Under the pieces are notes generated by a model, which was not told where the DNA came from, made no database searches, and saw nothing but the letters and a program-made list of their open reading frames with translations. DNA of 39,673 bases from an uncultured Acidimicrobiales bacterium (GTDB lineage: Bacteria > Actinomycetota > Acidimicrobiia > Acidimicrobiales > UBA10347): positions 1 to 39,673 of the forward strand of contig CALDYC010000068.1 of NCBI GenBank assembly GCA_937941245.1, written 5' to 3'. The position numbers were made by a program, and so were the translations under genes. Below are positions 9,342 to 18,751 of this stretch, piece by piece (the first letter of the stretch is position 1; each line of letters begins with the position of its first letter).

Positions 9342-10051
9342 GTGACGCCCTCGACGCCCGCCGGTCCCGTAGGGCGGTGGGAACGACGCTGTACGGCTAG
9401 GGCCGGTCCAACGGCAAGCGCCGCAAGCAGCACCGGAAGCCCAGCCGGAGTAAATGGCACCGCGAGCAGCGCGATTGCCGCTGCCAACACTGCCGCAACC
9501 TGTCCTGGCTTGGTGACGATATGCGGCCCAATCAACGCAACAAACGAGGCTGGGAACGCCGCATCGAGGCCCCAGACGGCGGGCTCGCCAACAACGTCGC
9601 CGAGCCAAACCCCGCCCGCGGTGCCGAGGTTCCAGAACAGATATACGGCAAGTCCAGTGACCCAGAACGCGTCACGCGAGTCGTCAATGTTGTCCTGTGC
9701 AAGGGACATGGCGGTCGACTCGTCGATGACCAGTTGCGAAGCCGCGGCTCTGCGGACCGCACCGGGGCCGAGGATCGGGCTCATCCGCATGCCATACATG
9801 GCATTTCGAGCCCCGAGTAGCAACGCCCCGGTAACAGCCGACACGGCCGAGCCTCCGCTTGCGACAACGCCGACAGCTAAGAACTGCGACGCTCCCGTGA
9901 ACACGAGCAACGACATCGCCATCGTGCGTGCTGGGCTTAGCCCCGCACTATCAGCGAGCACCCCGAAGGTGACGCCGACGACACCGACTGCGACGCCGAG
10001 CAGAATCGAATCGCGACGGTGAGAGCTTGTCGATGCCGGCGAATTGCTCAC
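9338..10051 (-). CDS. azlC: AzlC family ABC permease-like branched-chain amino acid exporter subunit
   Basis: FTGASQFLAVGVVASGG, LLLGARNAMYGMRMSP, WVTGLAVYLFWNLGT; GTG at 10051 gives a GTGA overlap with the upstream stop. Confidence 0.8.
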   Translation of the reverse strand: MSNSPASTSSHRRDSILLGVAVGVVGVTFGVLADSAGLSPARTMAMSLLVFTGASQFLAVGVVASGGSAVSAVTGALLLGARNAMYGMRMSPILGPGAVRRAAASQLVIDESTAMSLAQDNIDDSRDAFWVTGLAVYLFWNLGTAGGVWLGDVVGEPAVWGLDAAFPASFVALIGPHIVTKPGQVAAVLAAAIALLAVPFTPAGLPVLLAALAVGPALAVQRRSHRPTGPAGVEGVT

Positions 10052-10686
10052 TCGTACCACTCGTCTGGATTACGTCCGAGCGAAACCATGCGCTCGGTGA
10101 TCCAGAGCGGTGGGGTCCGATGCTCTCCGGAACGAACTGCCTCGACGTGGGGTCCCGTCTCGTCCCAAACATGGCAGGTGTTCAGGTTCGCTGCAATGCT
10201 CATCTCGATCGATTCAGCATTGCGGCGCATGGGTTCGCCCGACTCTCGTTGCTTGACAATTCGCATGGACCACAGCGATTGAATGATGACCGGCGCCATG
10301 GCCTGCAGAAGCGCAGTGGTGTGGGTGCAGCCTCGTGGTCCTCCGAACATCTCACGTACTTGGCGTGTGAATCCTCGCGCGACGTTCAGCCCGATCAACT
10401 TCTCGTAGTGCGTCACAATCGACGGACAAGTCTCGCCGGGGTGGGTGATGAACTCGACCTTCGCCGCCACGATCGTCATTGCGCCGAGTTCGATGTCAAG
10501 TGTGACCTGCATTTGATGGATTTCGAGCGGATCGGGGTCATGTTCGATGTACATGCCCGCAGGTTTGGTATCGCGCACCACGCCTATGGCCCGCAACAGA
10601 TCGCCTGCCTTGTAGACCTGCGTGTCGTAGTTGCGGGTGTGCAGCAGCGTCAGTTCGTCGTCGATGATTTCCATTGTCGGTGTCAT
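10048..10686 (-). CDS. DUF2889 domain-containing protein
   Basis: MEIIDDELTLLHTRNYD..DDP-like beta-rich N-terminus, KLIGLNVARGFTRQVREMFGGPRGCTHTTALLQAMAPVIIQSLW, typical of DUF2889. Confidence 0.75.
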   Translation of the reverse strand: MTPTMEIIDDELTLLHTRNYDTQVYKAGDLLRAIGVVRDTKPAGMYIEHDPDPLEIHQMQVTLDIELGAMTIVAAKVEFITHPGETCPSIVTHYEKLIGLNVARGFTRQVREMFGGPRGCTHTTALLQAMAPVIIQSLWSMRIVKQRESGEPMRRNAESIEMSIAANLNTCHVWDETGPHVEAVRSGEHRTPPLWITERMVSLGRNPDEWYE

Positions 10687-10761
10687 ATCTCGCTGCGACC
10701 CATGTCGCCAACTTCGCCGGGGTCGCAGCGCGTCGTTGTTCGCTGTGGCATCGTCTCACGC

Positions 10762-11283
10762 ATGCGATTCACGCCTGTTGTCGGCACGCTTGGCTACCTA
10801 TGGGATCGCGATCTTGATCAGGTGCTTTTGATTCGACGCAATGCGCGCACTGACGACGACCACTTCGGCAAGGTCAACGGACTTGGCGGCAAAGTCGAAC
10901 CCGATGAGGACATTGTCTCGTCGATGCGCCGAGAGCTGTTTGAGGAAGCCGGCGTCAGCGCTGACCAGATGGCGTTGCGGGGCACGCTCACGTTCACCAA
11001 CTTCGGACCCAAGCGCGAACAGTGGCTCGTGTTTGTCTTTCTCATCACCGAATGGTCCGGGGAGCTGCTTGCCAGCAACGCCGAGGGAACGCTCGAATGG
11101 GTCCCTCGGCGAGTGTTGCTTGGGGCATGCGAGGGTGATGAATCTGCGGTCCGAACCTTGCCGATGTGGCCAGGAGATCGCCACTTCGTCCCGCTGGTGT
11201 TCGATGGCGACGAAAGGTGCTTCCACGGCACCATGCCTTATGACGGTGACGCTCCCCTGGCCTGGGGCCACGTTCGCCTGTGA
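10762..11283 (+). CDS. NUDIX hydrolase
   Basis: Nudix box GLGGKVEPDEDIVSSMRRELFEEAGV; ATG at 10762. Confidence 0.85.
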   Translation: MRFTPVVGTLGYLWDRDLDQVLLIRRNARTDDDHFGKVNGLGGKVEPDEDIVSSMRRELFEEAGVSADQMALRGTLTFTNFGPKREQWLVFVFLITEWSGELLASNAEGTLEWVPRRVLLGACEGDESAVRTLPMWPGDRHFVPLVFDGDERCFHGTMPYDGDAPLAWGHVRL

Positions 11284-12245
11284 GTCACCAGCGCTCCGGC
11301 AACGCCCAGCTCATCAAGTAGCGACTGGGTCCGGCTGAGGTCGCCTATCAACGCGATCGTGTTCGACATCGATTCAGAACCCGGCTGTGAGGCAGCGGTC
11401 ACTGGTGGTTGTCTATTGGTCGCAGCGAGAGGATCAGCTCGTCGCCGCACCGTCTCGCTAAGCGGGATCACGACCGAGCCCAACATCGGAGCGATTGGTC
11501 TGAGCCGAAGCCGAGCGATGTCGACAAACATCCGCACCGGCGTGAGCGGGCGAATCTTCGAACCGGTGACATGTTTCCAGACCACCGGGTATTCAACGAC
11601 CTCGAAACCCGTCGCCAGTACCGAACGGAGAATTTCGACGTCAAACGCGAACCCATCGACCTGCGATCCGGCGAACACCAGGCGAGCCAGCGGACCCCGG
11701 AAAACTTTCGCACCGCACTGGGTGTCGCTGATATTTGTTCCGGCAGCGAATCGCACCAGCTGGTTGAACGCCTGACCCATCAGACCGCGCACAATCGGTG
11801 ATCCCGAAACCGTTGATTCAGCAAGGTGTCGAGATCCAAACACCGCTCCGACGGTTGGGTGCTGTCGCAGTTCATCGATCATTGCATCGACCCCCACGAG
11901 GTCGGTGGCGTCATCCGCGTCGACGAATCCAACGACGTCGCCGGCTGTAGCCACAACACCAGATCGAACGGCCGCGCCCTTGCCAAGGTTGCGCTCATGC
12001 GAGATGACGACCAGGCGATCAAACGAGTCAGCTCGTGATTCGGCTATTGCTCGAGTGTTGTCCGAGCTGCCATCGTCAACCACGATGATTTCAGCTGATC
12101 GGCTCCGGACTAGTCGGGCCAGCGAGTCCAAAACGAAACCGATGCGGTCCTGCTCGTTGAACGCCGGAACAACGATCGACAGGTCCAAGTTCGCGGTGTC
12201 GGAACCGCGCGGAATCCAGATTGGGTGTTCAACAGGCGCTGGCAC
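11238..12245 (-). CDS. Family 2 glycosyltransferase (dolichyl-phosphate mannose/glucose synthase-like)
   Basis: LSIVVPAFNEQDRIG, IIVVDDGSSDNT, RNLGKGAAVRSG, GFVDADDATD, DTQCGAKVFRG motifs. Confidence 0.85.
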   Translation of the reverse strand: MPAPVEHPIWIPRGSDTANLDLSIVVPAFNEQDRIGFVLDSLARLVRSRSAEIIVVDDGSSDNTRAIAESRADSFDRLVVISHERNLGKGAAVRSGVVATAGDVVGFVDADDATDLVGVDAMIDELRQHPTVGAVFGSRHLAESTVSGSPIVRGLMGQAFNQLVRFAAGTNISDTQCGAKVFRGPLARLVFAGSQVDGFAFDVEILRSVLATGFEVVEYPVVWKHVTGSKIRPLTPVRMFVDIARLRLRPIAPMLGSVVIPLSETVRRRADPLAATNRQPPVTAASQPGSESMSNTIALIGDLSRTQSLLDELGVAGALVTHRRTWPQARGASPS

Positions 12246-12293
12246 TGCGATCAGTCTGTCAGCCGCACGGCGGCTTTCAGCAGACCCAGAGCC

Positions 12294-14267
12294 TCAACCG
12301 CGTTCGACCAATTCCGGGTCCGCAACCACGCCATCGTTCGCCGTGCGGCTTTCGGACCCAAACCCGGCCCGAGCGAAGAACTGCCCCTGTGCCAGCGGGA
12401 CACCGATCGACCGGAGCAAGTTGACTTCAGCCGCAGAGTCGATGCCCCGAGCGATCACCGCAACCCCGGCTCGATGTAGGTACTTGGCCATCACCATGAC
12501 CATGCTGCGCACTCGATCATCGGAGCCGACGCGGCCGATGTAGTTCTGGTCGATCTTGACTTCATCGATTGGTAGGTCACTGAGGACATGCAACGATGCG
12601 AAGTCGCGCCCGAAATGGTCGAGCACGACGGTCGCCCCGAGCTTGCGGGCGGAGCGAAGTAGCGGGAGGACCAGCTCAACATCCCGGGTCAGCGTTGCCT
12701 CGTCGAACTGCAATCGCAGCCCTACCAACGGTCGCGACGCTGTGGTCTCAGAGCACCGATGCAGTAGCAGACGAAGCTGCGGCAGGCTGATATTGACGCC
12801 GACGCCGATTTCTGAACCGGTTTCGCGTCGCCACTGCTCCACCCGGTCAATCGTGAGGTCGAGGACAGACTCGAGTAGTCCACTTCGTCGGGCGGCCTCG
12901 ATACATGTCGCTTGTTGGACGATGCCGTCACGTTCCCACCAAACCACGGCTTCGGCGGCGACCACCGAGCCCGTCGTTATGTCGTACTCGGGCTCGATGC
13001 GAATATCGATCTGGTCGCTCTCGAGAGCGTCGCGAAGCTCAGCCTCGGTCGACAGGTACTGACGTCGAGCGTCGCGAGCAGTGTCGCCTGCGGCGACGAT
13101 TCGGTTGCGTCCTTGTTGCTTGGCTTCGAACAGAGCCGTGTCAGCCAGTCGGTACACCTCTTCGGCACGATCGCCATGCATCGACATCGCCATACCTATC
13201 GACACCGTGATCAGGACCTCGCGACCTTCAACCGCAAAGGGCTGCGATACGGCCTGCACCAGTTGATCGGCGATTGCTCGGACAACATATTCGTGACGGA
13301 TGTTCGGCAACATGACCACAAGTTCGTCGCCACCGACTCGTGCAAGCATTGCACCATCAGGGATCACGTTCTTGAGTCGTTCTCCGACTCGACGCAGCAG
13401 CTCATCGCCGGCAGGGTGGCCGAGCGAATCGTTGACCGACTTGAAATGGTCGAGGTCAAGAAACAACAGCCCGACATGCTCACCGACTTGCTGGGCTTCG
13501 GACACCGAGATTTCGAGTTGGTTCTGGAGTAGCTCGCGGTTCGGTATGCCGATGAGTTGGTCATGGGTGGCGCGGTAGTTCAGTTGTTCGTTGAGTTTGG
13601 TCAGTCGCCCCTGATCGACCCTTGTCTGCTCGACCAGCAGGTCGCTTCGCTGGCGGAGTTCTTCGCGTTCAAGCACTCGCTTCTGACGTTGAGCACCAAG
13701 GATGACTGCCAAGATCGCGCAATAGGCGAGGATTCCAGCTGCCCTGCTGACCAGACCATCGGCCATCACGACATGCACGAAGCTGGGCACACCGGCAACG
13801 ATCAGCACGCAGAGCGTGAGCGATTGACTCGCGCTGCCTGCGGAAACGGCCGCTGCCACCAGCACGCAACCGATCCCGGCGGAGGCGACGAGTCGGGCAT
13901 CGACGGTTTCGGGTTGAGCGACGGCCAGAAACGCGACCCACGGCAACCCAAGCGGGACCGTCGACACAAGAAACATCGTCTGGGTCGGTGAACGACTTTT
14001 GTTGGCCGGTCGCAACCACAGGTAGTGCAACAGAACAAAGAGCACGTTGAGCGCGGTGATCACGACGAGCCAGCGTTGCAGCGCAGGCTGGACGCTTTGG
14101 TCCCAGATCAGCGCGCTTAGTACCGCTGCTCCGGACATGTTTCCCAGTGCAAGAGTCGGCACCCGACGCAGCGTTGCGTCAGTCACTGCCTGACGAACCG
14201 ACCCGGGATCCGGTGTCGGGCAGTCGGCTGGCGCTGCCGCCGAGTCTGCAATACCGGGTTCGCTCAT
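12294..14267 (-). CDS. Membrane-associated GGDEF-EAL protein (diguanylate cyclase with degenerate EAL domain)
   Basis: N-terminal TM segments; GGDEF domain with FLDLDHFKSVNDSLGHPAGDELL and ARVGGDELVV; EAL domain with AEAVVWW, VNIS, LDHFGRDFASL, VKIDQNYI. Start ATG 14267. Confidence 0.88.
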   Translation of the reverse strand: MSEPGIADSAAAPADCPTPDPGSVRQAVTDATLRRVPTLALGNMSGAAVLSALIWDQSVQPALQRWLVVITALNVLFVLLHYLWLRPANKSRSPTQTMFLVSTVPLGLPWVAFLAVAQPETVDARLVASAGIGCVLVAAAVSAGSASQSLTLCVLIVAGVPSFVHVVMADGLVSRAAGILAYCAILAVILGAQRQKRVLEREELRQRSDLLVEQTRVDQGRLTKLNEQLNYRATHDQLIGIPNRELLQNQLEISVSEAQQVGEHVGLLFLDLDHFKSVNDSLGHPAGDELLRRVGERLKNVIPDGAMLARVGGDELVVMLPNIRHEYVVRAIADQLVQAVSQPFAVEGREVLITVSIGMAMSMHGDRAEEVYRLADTALFEAKQQGRNRIVAAGDTARDARRQYLSTEAELRDALESDQIDIRIEPEYDITTGSVVAAEAVVWWERDGIVQQATCIEAARRSGLLESVLDLTIDRVEQWRRETGSEIGVGVNISLPQLRLLLHRCSETTASRPLVGLRLQFDEATLTRDVELVLPLLRSARKLGATVVLDHFGRDFASLHVLSDLPIDEVKIDQNYIGRVGSDDRVRSMVMVMAKYLHRAGVAVIARGIDSAAEVNLLRSIGVPLAQGQFFARAGFGSESRTANDGVVADPELVERG

Positions 14268-14389
14268 GCCCTCTACATCGGACGCCCGGCCAGCTTCATG
14301 AGCCACGGCGCGCCGATACCCCAGCAGAGATACGTCAATGGGACCTGTCGCGTTGTTCAGCACCGAGTTGGTTTGCCTATTGTGGACTC

Positions 14390-14848
14390 GTGCACACAAC
14401 ACTGTTTGATGATCGGCCCTATGGCGCAAGCCCTACCGAGTGGGTTCGCAATCAGGTGGCCGAGTATGAGTCGTCGAACGGCACCGCCGGCAACACCCTG
14501 CGAGATTCGGGATTGCCCGTCATCATCATGACCACCATTGGCCATCGCAGCGGGCTCGTTCGCAAGGTGCCGCTGATGCGAGTGGAACACCAAGGGGTCT
14601 ATGCGATCGTCGCGTCACGGGGCGGGGCTGCGACGCATCCCGGCTGGTACTACAACCTGGTTGCTGAGCCACGGGTCGCCATTCAAGATGGTCCGGCACC
14701 ATTTACGGCGACGGTCCGCCAAATCGATGGCGACGAGCGGTCACAGTGGTGGACGCGTTGCGTCGAGGCATTTGCTCCCTACGACGAGTACCGCAAGAAC
14801 ACCGAGCGCACCATTCCAGTCTTCCTCGCAGAACCATTGACTGCCTAA
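14390..14848 (+). CDS. Nitroreductase/deazaflavin (F420)-dependent DDN-like oxidoreductase
   Basis: MTTIGHRSGLVRKVPLMRVEHQGVYAIVASRGGAATHPGWYYNLVAEPRVAIQ; GTG start at 14390. Confidence 0.85.
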   Translation: MHTTLFDDRPYGASPTEWVRNQVAEYESSNGTAGNTLRDSGLPVIIMTTIGHRSGLVRKVPLMRVEHQGVYAIVASRGGAATHPGWYYNLVAEPRVAIQDGPAPFTATVRQIDGDERSQWWTRCVEAFAPYDEYRKNTERTIPVFLAEPLTA

Positions 14849-14890
14849 CCGGCCGCTAGATGACGAGCACCTGTCTGGGCCCGAGACGAA

Positions 14891-17275
14891 TCAACGAATC
14901 GACACCACGTCGCTATCCGAGAGCGACGTGCGGATATCGACATCGGCGAGCGGAACGACGTCTGGACAGAATCGCAACGAGGCCTGTTCAAGCGCGGCCT
15001 TGACCTCGACCATCACAGCCGAAGCGTCGGTGTCATCGCATTCAACGACAACCGAGTCGTGCACGGTCTGTACCGGCACGGCATTGCCGAACTGCGCGAG
15101 CCGCTGCCGTAGACCTGCATACGCAACCAGCATGATGTCGGCGACGCCTCCTTGAATTGGCGCGTTGCGCCACGCGTTAACCATCGCCCCAATTCGTTCC
15201 CGCGCAGCGCGCGCAAGGAACGGTTCTACGACATCGGCGCCGACCCTTTGGATCGCCGACTCGACGAACAGCTGGCGTTGATCACGGTCGACAAGAACCC
15301 GTTCAATGTCACGGCGCTCGAGCGGAGCGGTCCGAGACGTCAGGCGGATCTCGTGGTCGGCCTCGAACGCCGCTCGAGCGCGAACAATCGAAGCCTCGGG
15401 TGACGCAATCAGCGCTTCGATCGCAGCCAGAAGCACCCGATCGATATGCACGTTGAACTGCTGACGTCGACCGGCAACGGTGCGGCTCGCGAACACGAAC
15501 GGGCTGCCATCGCTGTGCAGCGCCACCGCCGCGTGGTGCCCGAGGATCCAACGAATCGTGGCCGCATCGCGTCCATCGATCGCCGGATCGCTGACGGCGT
15601 CAACCACTTCGTCCGCAGTTGGCCATCGTCGCTGCTCCGACCGGAACTGGCGACGAAATGCGTGCACCGAACCGAACCCGCGAGAGAGCCGCAACGTCTG
15701 CTTCCAGTCGATCTCCGACGATCGCCGTTGGGTGGCTCGAATTTCGGCGATCCGCTCATTGGCCCATTCGTCGGTTCCCGGGTAGGTCGCCCGGTACTGA
15801 CGCAACAGGTCCCGACCCTCGTTCAGACTCGTCGGCGAGCCGTTAGCGGTCAGAGACCGCGCCAGCGCCGCCGCGCCTGTGCCATAGGCAATGCCGAAGT
15901 TGAGTGCCTTAGCGATCTGACGCAGCTCAGCCAGTCTCGCCGGGTCCTCAGATACAAGCGCCGCCGGGTCAAACCGGAACATCGTCGCTGCGGTCGTCGT
16001 GTGCACGTCATCACCGCGTGCGAAGGCGGCGCGAAGGGCCGCGTCGTCGGACACCTGGGCGAGGAAGCGCAGCTCGGCCTGGCTGAGGTCCGCGTGCACG
16101 AACACCCGCTTAGCGTCTGCGGGCCGAACGAAGGGCTTCATCAGTGGTGTGAAATTCTGTGCGTTCGGATTGCGACTTGCTAGCCGGCCAGTATTGGTGC
16201 CGACGACCTGCAGATACTGCGGATGCAAACGGCCGTCATCACCGATGTGATCGCGAATCGACTCGCCATACGTCGACAAGATCTTGGCTGCATTTCGAAA
16301 CGCCAGCAGCGCGGCACTCAGCTCACCGCCGATCTCTCGCAACACCGACGCCGTCACCGAATCGCCGTCGCGCAACAGCCTGGGTGTGCGGTGACGCGAC
16401 GCTGTCCATGCTCGTACCTGGTCAGGCGACCACGTGTTCAACGCGTGTCGAACCTGCTGGTCAGACGCCGGGTTCCAGGTCGGCTCTACGACGTCATCGA
16501 ACAGTGTCCCCTGACCTCCGCCGGTTAGAGCTGCCAACTCAGACAGCGACACCCGGTGCCGGGCCGCGACTGCTGCGAGCTCACCTTCCCACCCTGCCCA
16601 GTCAAAGGGAAGCCCCGATCGTTCCATCTGATCGAGAAATGGGCGAGCCGCATTCTCGATCTCGCAGATCTCATCGAGTCCAGCCTGGGCCACCACAGCC
16701 CGAACCGCATCGCCGACCCACAGTGTCTCGACCGCGTCCGCAGCTGCGTAAGCGATTTGGTCAGATGTCAGGTCATCGTCTCGGGTATAGGACAGCTGGA
16801 CGGTGCCCTTGCCGTCAGCCACCAGCCCGAGGTAGTGCTCAGTCGCCCAAGCCAGGCCATGAAACCAGGTGAACCCGCTTTGCCCTTGATGCACCAGCGC
16901 GTCGGCAAGCTGCACGTCGAACCACACCAAATCAGACGTTGTGTCAGCTGTCGACCACACCGCAGCATCGAGTACCCGAGCATCGAACGATGCGTTCCAC
17001 GCGTCGGCAGTGACACCGGCAAGGACTGGTGCGAGCAGAACCGGGTCAACGTCGCGCGCGTCGACGACAAAGGCACGCTCGCTCTGATCCCGTGCGCGGG
17101 TAGCTACCGACATCACTCGAAGCTCACCCGCCCCGGGCGGGCCAATCGGCACCTCGGTGTCGATCGCAACCCGCTCAGCGGCCGCCAATGCCTGAGCCAG
17201 ATCAGCGATCTGATCAGAAGTGTTGATGAAGGTGACCGGTACCGATGCTGGATCCGGCGGCTGCATCTCAGCCAT
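14891..17275 (-). CDS. Bifunctional 3'-5' exonuclease/family A DNA polymerase (no 5'-nuclease domain)
   Basis: Exo motifs AIDTE, NASFDARV, YAAADA; polymerase motif A ADLSQAELRFLA, motif B RQIAKALNFGIAYG, NAPIQGGVAD, motif C QTVHDSVVVE. Confidence 0.88.
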   Translation of the reverse strand: MAEMQPPDPASVPVTFINTSDQIADLAQALAAAERVAIDTEVPIGPPGAGELRVMSVATRARDQSERAFVVDARDVDPVLLAPVLAGVTADAWNASFDARVLDAAVWSTADTTSDLVWFDVQLADALVHQGQSGFTWFHGLAWATEHYLGLVADGKGTVQLSYTRDDDLTSDQIAYAAADAVETLWVGDAVRAVVAQAGLDEICEIENAARPFLDQMERSGLPFDWAGWEGELAAVAARHRVSLSELAALTGGGQGTLFDDVVEPTWNPASDQQVRHALNTWSPDQVRAWTASRHRTPRLLRDGDSVTASVLREIGGELSAALLAFRNAAKILSTYGESIRDHIGDDGRLHPQYLQVVGTNTGRLASRNPNAQNFTPLMKPFVRPADAKRVFVHADLSQAELRFLAQVSDDAALRAAFARGDDVHTTTAATMFRFDPAALVSEDPARLAELRQIAKALNFGIAYGTGAAALARSLTANGSPTSLNEGRDLLRQYRATYPGTDEWANERIAEIRATQRRSSEIDWKQTLRLSRGFGSVHAFRRQFRSEQRRWPTADEVVDAVSDPAIDGRDAATIRWILGHHAAVALHSDGSPFVFASRTVAGRRQQFNVHIDRVLLAAIEALIASPEASIVRARAAFEADHEIRLTSRTAPLERRDIERVLVDRDQRQLFVESAIQRVGADVVEPFLARAARERIGAMVNAWRNAPIQGGVADIMLVAYAGLRQRLAQFGNAVPVQTVHDSVVVECDDTDASAVMVEVKAALEQASLRFCPDVVPLADVDIRTSLSDSDVVSIR

Positions 17276-17298
17276 GCCTGATCATCGGGATCGACAGA

Positions 17299-17649
17299 TC
17301 AACGCACCGCCAAGAAAATCATGTAGAGCACAACTACACCGAACATCACTGCCGCGGGAATGGCCTTTTTGCCGTCATCGCCTGCTCGGGCGTGTGCCAT
17401 CAACGCGGCGAGCGTGAGCGACGCCAGACCAACGCCAGTAGCGTGTCCGACCCATTCAATCTTCGTCCAGATGAGACCAACGACCACACCGATGGCCCCG
17501 AGGAGCTCGGCGGCCCCGATGAGACGGAACTCGGTACTGGTGTAGCCAAGCCTTTCTCGGGCGCGATCGAGGTCCACAATCTTTGCGACGCCACCACCAG
17601 CGAACACAACAGCGACAACTATTCCGACGATCCAAGCAACGATATTCAC
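17299..17649 (-). CDS. DoxX-like membrane protein
   Basis: 4-TM protein: FAGGGVAKIVDLDRARERLGY..RLIGAAELLGAIGVVVGL. Confidence 0.75.
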   Translation of the reverse strand: MNIVAWIVGIVVAVVFAGGGVAKIVDLDRARERLGYTSTEFRLIGAAELLGAIGVVVGLIWTKIEWVGHATGVGLASLTLAALMAHARAGDDGKKAIPAAVMFGVVVLYMIFLAVR

Positions 17650-17740
17650 GGTGATCCTCCGGCCTCAGGGCAGCAAATGACCACCGCAACCTAGCCGAGT
17701 GTCCTCGCTCGCCGTCAAAGTCGACCGGTACGGTGGTTTC

Positions 17741-18751
17741 ATGATCGTCCGGCTCAGTGTCGTTGACCAGTCCCCGATTCCGGCGGGCTACACGGCAGCG
17801 CAGGCCCTGGCCAACACGATCGACCTGGCGCAACGTTGCGAAGCGTTTGGTTACCACCGTTATTGGCTCGCCGAGCACCACAGCAGCAACGCGCTCGCGG
17901 GCTCTGCCCCCGAGATCCTGATCGGTCGAGTTGCCGCTTCAACATCGCACATTCGAGTTGGCTCGGGCGGCGTCATGCTCACCCACTACTCGTCATACAA
18001 GGTGGCTGAACAGTTCGCCATGCTCGAGGCCCTGTTTCCGGGGCGCATCGACCTCGGGCTTGGACGGGCACCGGGTTCGGACCAGGTAACTGCAGCTGCG
18101 CTCGCCAAGGGCCCCGGCGCCTTGTCTGCCGAGCACTACCCCGCGCAGGTCATCGAACTGGCGAACTACCTGCAAGACCGACCCGATCAGAGCGGTCCGT
18201 TCCGTGGTGTTCGGGCAACTCCGACCAACGGCATTCCACCCCAACTGTGGATCCTCGCGTCGAGTAGCGGAAGTGCATCAATCGCCGCTCACCTTGGTCT
18301 GCCGCTGGTATGGGCTGAGTTCATCGCACAACACGACGGAGCACCGATCGTCGATGCCTATCGCCGTGAATTCCAGCCGTCAGAGCTGTGTCCCGAACCG
18401 CGGGTCATGCTGGCGACGACCGCCATCGCCGCCGATACCGAAGAGCACGCTTCGTACCTGGCGACCAGCGTGAAACGATGGCGTCTGCTCGGCCTACAAG
18501 GTCCGATCCCCGAGCCGACCGACGCCGACGCACCACTGACCACGAATCCTCTGCACGTCACCCCGCGGCCAACCAAACCGCTGCTGTCAGGGACAGCCAC
18601 ACACGTGCGCGACGAGCTCGAACAGCTAGCCGAGCGCTACCAGACCGAAGATGTGTTCGTCATCACGATCACCCACGATCATCAGGCTCGGGTTCGAAGC
18701 TACGAGCTGCTGGCGCAAGCGTTCCAGCTCACCAATCGATCTGCAGCATGA
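17741..18751 (+). CDS. LLM class flavin-dependent oxidoreductase (luciferase-like)
   Basis: LSVVDQSPIPAG, RYWLAEHHSSNALAGSAPEILIGRVAASTSHIRVGSGGVMLTHYSSYKVAEQFAMLEALFPGRIDLGLGRAPGSD. Confidence 0.9.
   Translation: MIVRLSVVDQSPIPAGYTAAQALANTIDLAQRCEAFGYHRYWLAEHHSSNALAGSAPEILIGRVAASTSHIRVGSGGVMLTHYSSYKVAEQFAMLEALFPGRIDLGLGRAPGSDQVTAAALAKGPGALSAEHYPAQVIELANYLQDRPDQSGPFRGVRATPTNGIPPQLWILASSSGSASIAAHLGLPLVWAEFIAQHDGAPIVDAYRREFQPSELCPEPRVMLATTAIAADTEEHASYLATSVKRWRLLGLQGPIPEPTDADAPLTTNPLHVTPRPTKPLLSGTATHVRDELEQLAERYQTEDVFVITITHDHQARVRSYELLAQAFQLTNRSAA

Noticed and set aside
10027-10761. Long N-terminal extension of the NUDIX ORF
   Set aside because: Antisense to DUF2889; the NUDIX domain starts at ATG 10762.
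11238-12245. Candidate mftF glycosyltransferase
   Set aside because: Sequence motifs are DPM1/polyprenyl-phosphate GT2-like and it is 6 kb from the mft genes; no MftF features recognised.
18388-18747. Upstream extension of the RimK-like ORF
   Set aside because: Out-of-frame overlap with the LLM oxidoreductase; Arg-rich, with a canonical RimK start at 18748.
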